Shown here piece after piece: positions 33,915-39,729 of a DNA stretch of 39,729 nucleotides. The stretch spans positions 1 to 39,729 of the forward strand of contig JANYDS010000048.1 of assembly GCA_025363475.1 (NCBI GenBank), written 5' to 3'. A program made the position numbers and the translations under genes. A model generated the notes under the pieces. It was not told the DNA's origin. It saw only the letters and a program-made list of their open reading frames with translations, and searched no databases. Position 1 is the stretch's first letter. Every line of letters begins with the position of its first letter. The stretch is from Terriglobia bacterium (GTDB lineage: Bacteria; Acidobacteriota; Terriglobia; Bryobacterales; Bryobacteraceae).

Positions 33915-34922
33915 TTGACCGACTCACGTTTCAGCCGCCAGATCCGTTTTGCTCCGCTGGGTGTTGAAGGGCAGGCCCGGCTGAGCGGTTCGGTGGCCGT
34001 AATCATCGGCTGCGGCGCTCTGGGGACGCTTCAGGCCGCCCTTCTCGCACGGGCCGGCGTGGGAACGCTCCGCCTGATTGACCGGGATTATGTGGAAGAG
34101 AGCAACCTTCAGCGCCAGTTGCTCTATACGGAAAACGACGCGTTTGAAGGGCTTCCCAAAGCCGAAGCCGCGCGTCGGCATCTGCTGGAATGCAATTCGG
34201 CGATCCAGGTGGAAACGCACGTAACAGACCTGAATCCGGAGAACGCCGATGAACTGCTGCGGGGGGACGTGATCCTTGACGGCACCGATAACTTTGAAAC
34301 CCGGCTGCTGATCAACGATTATGCGGTCTGCCACGGCATCCCCTGGATTTATGGCGCGGCGGTGGGCAGTTACGGAATCGCCATGCCTATCCTGCCGGGC
34401 GATTCGGCCTGTTTCCGCTGTGTTTATTCCGAGCCGCCCTCCGGGGCGCAGCCCACCTGCGAGACGGCTGGGGTGCTGGGCCCGGTAACCAGCCTGATCG
34501 CTTCGCTGCAATCGATGGAAGCCCTAAAAATCCTCAGTGGCCGGGTATCCAGTGTTCGTCGTATGATTTTCAGGGCTGATCTGTGGAACGGGCCTGTTCG
34601 TGAAAGCCCGATGCCACCGCGTGACAGTTCATGCCCTGCTTGTGGGCAGCGAAATTTCGAATATCTGAATGGCCGCCGTGCGCCAGTGAGCCTGTGCGGG
34701 CGAAATGCCGTGCAGATTCATGAACGCTCGCGTCCGGTGGATCTTATTGGACTGGCGGTGCGCCTTGATGGCCTGGGTACTGTGCGCTATAACGAATTTG
34801 CCCTGCGCATGATCACGCCGGAATATGAAATCACTGTGTTCCCGGATGGCCGCGCCATTATCAAGGGCACCACCGATGTGGGTGTGGCCCGCAGTATCTA
34901 TTCGCGATATGTGGGCAATTAA
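33915..34922 (+). CDS. MoeB/ThiF-type E1-like adenylyltransferase
   Basis: This 335-residue protein activates a ubiquitin-like sulfur-carrier protein by C-terminal adenylation (MoaD or ThiS type). Landmarks are RFSRQIRFAPLGVEGQARLS, the nucleotide loop IIGCGALGT, IDRDYVEESNLQRQLLY and ILDGTDNFETRLLIND. Two Cys pairs, CFRCVYSEPP and CPACGQRN, are the zinc site, and the candidate catalytic Cys lies in QPTCETAGVLGPV. About 80 extra C-terminal residues follow the zinc site, possibly a regulatory module; it is not a rhodanese. The start is a TTG at 33915. No moaD, thiS or rhodanese gene is adjacent. Confidence 0.85.
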   Translation: MTDSRFSRQIRFAPLGVEGQARLSGSVAVIIGCGALGTLQAALLARAGVGTLRLIDRDYVEESNLQRQLLYTENDAFEGLPKAEAARRHLLECNSAIQVETHVTDLNPENADELLRGDVILDGTDNFETRLLINDYAVCHGIPWIYGAAVGSYGIAMPILPGDSACFRCVYSEPPSGAQPTCETAGVLGPVTSLIASLQSMEALKILSGRVSSVRRMIFRADLWNGPVRESPMPPRDSSCPACGQRNFEYLNGRRAPVSLCGRNAVQIHERSRPVDLIGLAVRLDGLGTVRYNEFALRMITPEYEITVFPDGRAIIKGTTDVGVARSIYSRYVGN

Positions 34923-34938
34923 TTGGGTTCTTTGCGGT

Positions 34939-35589
34939 CTAACCGATAATTTTCTTGCGGACCGCATACAGGACAATCTCAGCCGTATTGTGCAGGTTCA
35001 GCTTCTGCATCATGTTGTTGCGGTGGCTTTCCACGGTGTAACTGCTCAAGCCCAGCGCGGTGGCGGCCTCTTTATTCGACTTCCCTTCGGCTATCAGCTG
35101 CAGAACTTCCTTTTCCCGGTCTGTCAGCAGATCCCATGAATCGGTCAGTTTCCGCTGCTCCATATTCCGCATGTAGTCTTCGGCGAGTGTCTTTGTGATT
35201 GCCTCGCTGAAATAGGTTTTTCCGGCGGAAACCGCATGGATGGCGTTGATCAGATCGCCGTCCGCCGTATCTTTCAGCAGGTAACCCCGCGCACCGGCAT
35301 CGAGCGCCCGCAGCAAATAGGTCTCATCGGAATGCATGCTGAGGATGACCACGCCGGTCTTTGAATTGTTGCGAACGATACGCGTGGTGGCCTCAATTCC
35401 ATTGAGCTGGGGCATGGAAATATCCATAATCACGATATCGGCTTTCAGCTCTTCAGCAAGCCGCACAGCTTCACGCCCGTCGGCGCTTTCGCCCACAACC
35501 TCCAAACCCGGATCGCGTGTCAGGACTGCCCGCAGGCCCTGACGCACGATGCCATGATCGTCGGCGATCATCACGCGCGTGCGGCTCAA
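34939..35589 (-). CDS. NarL/FixJ-type response regulator
   Basis: The 216-residue protein has a receiver domain with D10/D11 (MIADDHGIVRQGL), the phospho-acceptor D56 (IVIMDISMPQ) and a conserved Lys in GYLLKDTADG. A LuxR-type helix-turn-helix follows (LTDREKEVLQLIAEGKSNKE, then LGLSSYTVESHRNNMMQKL). It is the partner of the histidine kinase encoded just upstream; the starts overlap as TTGA (TTG start at 35589, kinase stop TGA at 35588-35586). A shorter start at GTG 35574 would cut into the first strand. It should be phosphorylated by that kinase and regulate unknown genes. Confidence 0.93.
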   Translation of the reverse strand: MSRTRVMIADDHGIVRQGLRAVLTRDPGLEVVGESADGREAVRLAEELKADIVIMDISMPQLNGIEATTRIVRNNSKTGVVILSMHSDETYLLRALDAGARGYLLKDTADGDLINAIHAVSAGKTYFSEAITKTLAEDYMRNMEQRKLTDSWDLLTDREKEVLQLIAEGKSNKEAATALGLSSYTVESHRNNMMQKLNLHNTAEIVLYAVRKKIIG

Positions 35590-37013
35590 AATACAACCCT
35601 GTCTGAAGCTGCGGAATACTGCGACTGTTTTGCCCGGGAAAGAGAGTCCCCTGTCACCGGTATTTCAGTGCGAATGACCGCCAGCAGCGTCAAACCTTTG
35701 CCTGGTGAAGACTGAACGGTAGCTTCGCCGCCCAATTCCCGAACGCGTTCCTTGATCCCCACCAGGCCCAGCCCCCTTGTAGCTCCTGTCGCGTCAAAGC
35801 CCTTGCCATCATCCCGAACCATAACGGAAACTACTCCCTCGCAAAGCATCACGTCCACGGTAACTTCGCGGGCCTCAGCATGTTTCGCCACATTGTTCAG
35901 AGCCTCCTGCACGATCCGGTAAACGCACGTGCGGCGCAGGTCTGACAACTGGCTAAGATCGCCCACGAGCTTGACCGAAACAGGAACTCCGCAGAGCCGG
36001 GCATGTTGCCGCGCCTGCCATTCCAGGGCCGGCCCGAGACCGAGATCGTCCAGCATGGCGGGCCGCAAGCCCATCGAAAGATCGCGGACCGAATTGAGAG
36101 CTTGCTCGGCCAGTTTTTTGGTCTGCTCGATGTGACTTACCACTGGTTTGGGGCACGGGCGCAAGGCCTGTTCAATATTGCCGATTCCGATCCGCAGGGC
36201 CGTCAATAACTGGCCCACCTGATCATGCAATTCGCGGGAAAGCGAACGCCGCTCTTCTTCCTGCGCACTCACCAGCCGGTGTGACAGATTGCGAAGCTCC
36301 GTTTCCGCCCGCAGCACTTTCCTGTGATTTTCGAGCGCGATTCCTTCCAGCTGAAAAATCTGAAATGTGCCCAATGAGGCGACCACGATGCCTGCGATGA
36401 GGGCTGCACCAACGATCTGCGCCACGTAATAAGGAAGATTCGACTGTTCGCGGCTGGTTTCTTCTCTGCGGCGGCGATAACTGTCCGAAGCAAGGGCCTC
36501 GATCTCTGAGGCAAGATCCATAACGGCAATCCGCCTGGAGACGTTCACCTTCAGGAAGGCAACGCCAGCCCGTGCCTTTTCTTCCGGCTTCCATTGAAAG
36601 ATCAAGCCCTGATACTTCCAGTATTCTTTCATTCGGGCGTCCATTTCCTGAAACGCGGCAGAGTTTTTGGAGGGTACCAGTGGTTCCAGATCACGCAGAG
36701 CGCGGGTGGTGGATTTTTCCAGTTCAATCTGCCTGCCGCGCGCCACCGCGGGATCCGCATTCAGGTCGAGCAGGTAGTCCCGGGTCGCGATCGCAGTAAG
36801 CTGCAAATCTGACCGTATGCCAGCCACAATCTGCTGCGCACGCCTGTCCGCTTCCTGCAGCCGGCCTATTTCCTTGTAACTCCGCTGCGCCCTCTGCAAT
36901 GCGCTCCAGCCCGCAAAAGCAATCAAGGCGACGAGCGCACCAAAGCCGAGAACAAGAATCACCTGAACTTTAGTTCGACTCCGCTCGCCCGGCCCGATTT
37001 CGGTTTCAATCAT
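35586..37013 (-). CDS. NarX-like sensor histidine kinase with CHASE3-like sensor
   Basis: This 475-residue kinase has two membrane segments (about 20-38 and 199-220) flanking a helical periplasmic CHASE3-like domain. The HisKA_3 dimerisation helix contains the phospho-acceptor His (about residue 264) in SRELHDQVGQLLTALRIGIG. The HATPase domain has VYRIVQEALNNVAKHAEA, VRDDGKGFD and GLGLVGIKERV. Kinases of this class pair with NarL-type regulators, as the neighbour confirms. The ATG at 37013 is preceded by GGAAG; GTG at 37016 is an alternative. Confidence 0.92.
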   Translation of the reverse strand: MIETEIGPGERSRTKVQVILVLGFGALVALIAFAGWSALQRAQRSYKEIGRLQEADRRAQQIVAGIRSDLQLTAIATRDYLLDLNADPAVARGRQIELEKSTTRALRDLEPLVPSKNSAAFQEMDARMKEYWKYQGLIFQWKPEEKARAGVAFLKVNVSRRIAVMDLASEIEALASDSYRRRREETSREQSNLPYYVAQIVGAALIAGIVVASLGTFQIFQLEGIALENHRKVLRAETELRNLSHRLVSAQEEERRSLSRELHDQVGQLLTALRIGIGNIEQALRPCPKPVVSHIEQTKKLAEQALNSVRDLSMGLRPAMLDDLGLGPALEWQARQHARLCGVPVSVKLVGDLSQLSDLRRTCVYRIVQEALNNVAKHAEAREVTVDVMLCEGVVSVMVRDDGKGFDATGATRGLGLVGIKERVRELGGEATVQSSPGKGLTLLAVIRTEIPVTGDSLSRAKQSQYSAASDRVVF

Positions 37014-37161
37014 CACACTTCCTTAAACTCTACCTGAACCCGGCACTTTGAGCCAGTGCATTGGGAATGAGAGCGCAAACTACGGCATGAATGGTATACC
37101 GAAGTCATGTGTTTTCGGAGTACATTAGTACTGGATTTCCTAGGCTAATCGTTTGAATATA

Positions 37162-37374
37162 ATGTCGTCAATACGTACGCTGGCTTTCTGGGCACAGGAT
37201 TGCCCGGCGTGCGGTACAGACAGAACAAGGCGGTCAACGCGCCGCAACTGGTTTGAAAAGCAATTCCGAAGCATCGTCCGGCCCTATCGGTGTGATGTCT
37301 GCGATCAGCGCTGGCTGAGCATCCGGTCAGTCAGACAGGCCGTATCCGGTCAGCAATCCGGTCTGCCACGATAA
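37162..37374 (+). CDS. Small zinc-ribbon protein
   Basis: The 70-residue product has CPACG near the start and CDVCDQRWLS about 35 residues later, with a basic stretch between (TRRSTRRNWFEKQF) and RPYRC before the second pair. This spacing of two CxxC knuckles fits a small zinc ribbon; similar short proteins (CPxCG...RRSRRR...RPYRCxxC) are common in Acidobacteriota from memory. ATG 37162 is preferred to a TTG at 37153. The end overlaps the convergent kdpD fragment by 44 nt, a mild warning about its reality. Confidence 0.55.
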   Translation: MSSIRTLAFWAQDCPACGTDRTRRSTRRNWFEKQFRSIVRPYRCDVCDQRWLSIRSVRQAVSGQQSGLPR

Positions 37375-38029
37375 TGATCTGAATATCCCGGGCGCGGTCC
37401 ACCAGATTGCGAAGTCCCGGTGCGTGCCGGGTTACGAAAATCTGAGTGATCCCTTTCCGGCGTGCGTAAGCAGCGACTACAGCAGCCTGTTCCCCTGCCC
37501 TGCTTACCTTCGGAGCCTCAATCACCTCGGCCTCAATTCGCAGATTCCGGCAGAAGTTCAGATAGCGTTCAGAATCCCCTGTCTCAGTGCCATTTCTCAT
37601 CTGAACGGCGATGCAGGGTGCCCCCAGATAGTCTGCCACCCGGCGACCCCGCCGGATCAGCATGGCGGTGGACGGGTGCCCGGTGAGCCAGAGCAGAATG
37701 CGGTCTTTTCCGGCAGGGCGGACCGGGCCGCGCGTCTGGTCCTCCACCTGTTGCGCGGTCTGCCGCATGGCCAGTTCGCGGAGCGCAATCATTTTGCTTT
37801 CCGTGAAGAAATTCTCAAGAGCTTTCAGTGCTTTCTCAGGGGGATAAACCACGCCCCGTTCCAGCCGGTGTAGCAGCGCACGGGGTGTTACATCAACCAT
37901 CACCACTTCACTGGCATCACGCACCACCCAGTCCGGTACCGTTTCACGCACACGGACACCAGTCACCTGTAAGACCTGGTCATTCAGACTTTCGAGGTGC
38001 TGAATATTCATACTGGTCAGGACATCGAT
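37331..38029 (-). pseudogene. kdpD: 3' remnant of a KdpD-like sensor (end of KdpD domain plus USP domain)
   Basis: The frame reads IDVLTSMNIQHLESLNDQV and then VTGVRVRETVPDWVVRDA, VVYPPEKALKALENFF and MIALRELAMRQTAQQV, the second half of the KdpD N-terminal domain. A complete universal-stress (USP) domain follows (ILLWLTGHPSTAMLIRRGRR...GLRNLVDRARDIQIIIVADR). The Walker-A first half of KdpD is missing because the frame begins at the edge of an ISKra4-type element. No histidine kinase follows, so the parent was the short KdpD-USP form that exists without a kinase domain, or was truncated at that end too. The ATG at 38009-38011 could still give a 226-residue protein. Confidence 0.75.
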
Positions 38030-38047
38030 GCGACCGTTGAGATGACA

Positions 38048-39373
38048 TCAGCGCAGGGCGATGACGGAGTTGGCGCCTCTGACGGTCCAGAACATGCCGG
38101 ATTGTTTGAGGCGTGAACCGATGACAGTCTTGCAGCCGGCTTCGATCACACCGGAGCCGACGAAGAGGTGCTGGCGACGGAATTTGGGGTAACGCATGCG
38201 CTCGGCATTTTTCTCGAAATAGTCAGCCTCAAGGCGTAACTTCTCGATAACTTCGGGATTGGTGGAATCGATTGACCGCAGTGAGAGCACCAGCTTTTCG
38301 ATTTTTCCCTTGTCGAGGAGTCGCTTCCGGTGGATGTTCATCCAGTCTTTCCGGTTCCCTTCATCATTGGGATGCAGCTTGCGGGCAACATCCCACAGGT
38401 GTTGGCGTGCGTGATACAGATCGACGATCTGGATGGCCCCGGGAAAGTGCACGTCCGCGTTATTCCAGATCCATTCGGCACCATCGCCGATGACCACCTT
38501 CTTTTGCGCGCGACTCCAGCCACGATTCCAAGCCTCTGTGTAGAGGCGTTTGCCGAACTGGTCGGCGGTTTCGATAGCGCCGGTGCAGGTGGTGGAATCG
38601 CGGTCGCGAAGAGCATAGCCCTCTTCATCCCAACCTTTCTGCGTGAACACGCAACCCAACTTGACCTCGCGGGTATGAGCCGGCCGTCCATCGATTTTGC
38701 CTTTGCGGTCCAGCGTTTCCTTCTTGACCACGGGTACACCGGTGCCGTCCATTTGTACGTACAGGATGGGAATGGGTTGGCCGATAATCACCGGCAGATC
38801 CAACTGCACGGCGCGTTGAATCTCTCGCTGTTCACGCTGAGCGACATGCTCGCCGATGGCTTCTGCCGTACGTTCCACCGCCTTGGTTGTGACATCCAGT
38901 CCGGCCAGGAGTTTCACCTGTCGGCGGCCATGATCAAACGGCGCATCCGCCCCCACCAGGGCCAGCATTCGCCGCACTCCCGGAGAAAGCTCTGTGTCCT
39001 GGATATCCAGATCAATATCGGCGGGGAACTGGCCCGTATGACACTGTCGGCACAAATAGTAAGGGCGCGACACTTTGACCTTCCCTACTGCCGTCAATAC
39101 GGGCTTCGAACGAAGCCCCTGATACTGCGCCTGTTCGCCGCAACAGCAACTCACGGTTCGCTGCTCAACTGCTGGTGCCGGAATTTGCAGCATCGCTGTC
39201 AGTCCTGCCGCTCCGGCCCGATGCATTCCGGCCCGCACCAGCATCTCGACGGCTTCCAGATCGACATGTGCTGCTTTCCGTTTACTGCTGAAGAGCAACC
39301 GCAACCACTGATCTAATTCGCGGGCGATCTCCTCATGAACCGAAGCAGCCGTTGTTTTTCCTGGGCTGTCCAT
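38048..39373 (-). CDS. ISKra4-family transposase, C-terminus truncated
   Basis: The 441-residue product has a Cys-rich zinc-finger-like region (VSCCCGEQAQY...YYLCRQCHTGQ) and a DDE core. The acidic residues are in ILYVQMDGTGVPVV, KVVIGDGAEWIWN and FVGSGVIEAGCKT, with the family stretch AHTREVKLGCVFTQKG, and QSGMFWTVRGANSVIALR at its end. Full ISKra4 proteins continue, from memory, with ...RCCHLNGRFEDYW. Here a TGA at 38048-38050 stops the frame at that point, followed in frame by CHLNGR and then KdpD. The start (39373) overlaps the DUF6788 gene by 61 nt. The enzyme probably lost activity along with its IS end. Confidence 0.88.
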   Translation of the reverse strand: MDSPGKTTAASVHEEIARELDQWLRLLFSSKRKAAHVDLEAVEMLVRAGMHRAGAAGLTAMLQIPAPAVEQRTVSCCCGEQAQYQGLRSKPVLTAVGKVKVSRPYYLCRQCHTGQFPADIDLDIQDTELSPGVRRMLALVGADAPFDHGRRQVKLLAGLDVTTKAVERTAEAIGEHVAQREQREIQRAVQLDLPVIIGQPIPILYVQMDGTGVPVVKKETLDRKGKIDGRPAHTREVKLGCVFTQKGWDEEGYALRDRDSTTCTGAIETADQFGKRLYTEAWNRGWSRAQKKVVIGDGAEWIWNNADVHFPGAIQIVDLYHARQHLWDVARKLHPNDEGNRKDWMNIHRKRLLDKGKIEKLVLSLRSIDSTNPEVIEKLRLEADYFEKNAERMRYPKFRRQHLFVGSGVIEAGCKTVIGSRLKQSGMFWTVRGANSVIALR

Positions 39374-39717
39374 CCCTCATCCGATTCCACCGGGCGCAGC
39401 CTGGATATCTTGTCGTTCACCGCAATCAGTTCCGCGTTCAGTTGCTGCAATCGATGGTATTCCTCGATCTCGGCCTGCGCCTTTCGCCAGGCCGCCGGAG
39501 TCGGGAAGGATTCGGCGACGGTCTTGCCGTTCACTCTGCGCGTCAGCCGCACCTGTGGATCATGCCCCGCATCGTTCGGCTTCGCGCAATGGCAACCCGG
39601 CTTTCCGCAGCGCCGCACCACCGCGCAGATTGAACCCGGTCGCAGATCCCCCAACGTGCTGAACTGCCGAAGAATCGTAGACCGTGAGCTTTCCAGTTCC
39701 AGTAGTGAATCAGGCAT
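39313..39717 (-). CDS. DUF6788 protein, accessory gene of the ISKra4-type element
   Basis: This 134-residue protein begins MPDSLLELESSRSTILRQF, then LRPGSICAVVRRCGKPGCHC, the hallmark of the small DUF6788 family encoded just before ISKra4-type transposases. The Cys/His cluster (CGKPGCHCAK) could bind zinc. It is preceded by AGGAGG at 39724-39729 and overlaps the transposase start by 61 nt in another frame, so coupling or frameshifting could link the two products. Its role in transposition is unknown. Confidence 0.8.
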   Translation of the reverse strand: MPDSLLELESSRSTILRQFSTLGDLRPGSICAVVRRCGKPGCHCAKPNDAGHDPQVRLTRRVNGKTVAESFPTPAAWRKAQAEIEEYHRLQQLNAELIAVNDKISRLRPVESDEGWTAQEKQRLLRFMRRSPAN

Positions 39718-39723
39718 AGTGAG

Positions 39724-39729
39724 CCTCCT
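39724..39729 (-). promoter_or_regulatory. Shine-Dalgarno of the IS accessory gene
   Basis: A perfect AGGAGG on the minus strand lies 6 nt before the ATG of the DUF6788 gene, at the very edge of the window. Confidence 0.7.

Larger units (their letters stand above)
38030..39729 (-). mobile_element. Truncated ISKra4-family insertion sequence
   Basis: The element carries a DUF6788 gene and an ISKra4-type transposase, its usual two-gene set. Its far end lies beyond the window. At the near end, the transposase frame after its TGA reads CHLNGR (38047-38030), matching the expected RCCHLNGRFEDYW continuation from memory, and then turns directly into KdpD sequence. The last part of the transposase and the terminal inverted repeat are therefore missing, which indicates a deletion fused the IS to kdpD. 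No target-site duplication could be looked for. Confidence 0.75.

Noticed and set aside
38048-38050. TGA between transposase and KdpD sequence as a selenocysteine or recoding site
   Set aside because: No SECIS-like structure was seen and the downstream sequence changes family, so a broken, truncated transposase is the simpler reading.
38330-39316. Plus-strand open frame inside the transposase gene
   Set aside because: It is the complement of the ISKra4-type transposase, which has convincing DDE motifs.
1-39729. CRISPR arrays, tRNA or rRNA genes, prophage or integrative element
   Set aside because: No regularly spaced repeats, cloverleaf-like sequences, rRNA stretches or phage structural or integrase genes were recognised; the only mobile DNA is the IS remnant and the small palindromic repeats.

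Overview
The window looks like a chromosomal segment from an Acidobacteriota genome, most likely of the Bryobacter/Solibacter type. The evidence is indirect: a DUF1501/DUF1800 secreted pair with bacterial Ig-like and IPT repeats, many small secreted cupin, DinB and YCII proteins, a TamA/BamA-SurA_N-TamB outer-membrane operon (so a diderm), and gene content and codon use I associate with that group. No rRNA, tRNA, CRISPR array or prophage was seen. Genes are tightly packed, with frequent ATGA/GTGA/TTGA start-stop overlaps.

Layout. 1-2205: the 5' end of a minus-strand gene cut by the window edge, then a cupin, an OFA-type MFS transporter and a small membrane protein. 2349-9109: a plus-strand run of ctpA, guaA, the two subunits of a B12-dependent acyl-CoA mutase and an NYN-LOTUS RNA-handling protein, closed by a strong two-way terminator at 9135. 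9172-16688: a minus-strand block with a DUF2442 protein, a decayed tandem YCII gene, a multi-pass membrane protein resembling the ALG10 glucosyltransferase family, the DUF1501/DUF1800 pair and a secreted protein of unknown function. 16789-20733: clpP, an NTF2-like secreted protein, isovaleryl-CoA dehydrogenase, a CoA-transferase/racemase and a DinB protein. 20705-22941: a protein of unknown function, a vapBC toxin-antitoxin pair with a candidate operator, a perfect 23-bp inverted repeat and a second cupin. 23388-26215: thrC and a lytic transglycosylase that share a CATG start, then an ECF sigma factor with a soluble zinc anti-sigma factor. 26208-33822: the outer-membrane assembly operon. 33915-37374: a MoeB-like E1 enzyme, a NarL/NarX-type two-component system and a small zinc-ribbon protein. 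37331-39729: a kdpD remnant fused to a truncated ISKra4-type insertion sequence.

Functional themes. The mutase, isovaleryl-CoA dehydrogenase and racemase point to branched-chain acyl-CoA catabolism. The TamA/BamA, SurA_N and TamB proteins form one coherent envelope-biogenesis unit.

The strongest oddities are as follows. (1) guaA has no ATG, GTG or TTG start; a single G-to-A change at 3937 would have turned an overlapping GTGA junction into GTAA. guaA also encodes what looks like a eukaryote-type GMP synthetase. (2) The YCII gene carries one nonsense and one frameshift lesion. (3) The transposase reading frame continues, past an in-frame TGA, straight into a kdpD fragment. (4) The start codon of the gene after clpP lies at the tip of what looks like the clpP terminator hairpin. 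I found no clear multi-gene defence or other undescribed system; the most unusual protein-level leads are the ALG10-like membrane protein, the NYN-LOTUS protein and the Omp85 protein with about seven POTRA domains.
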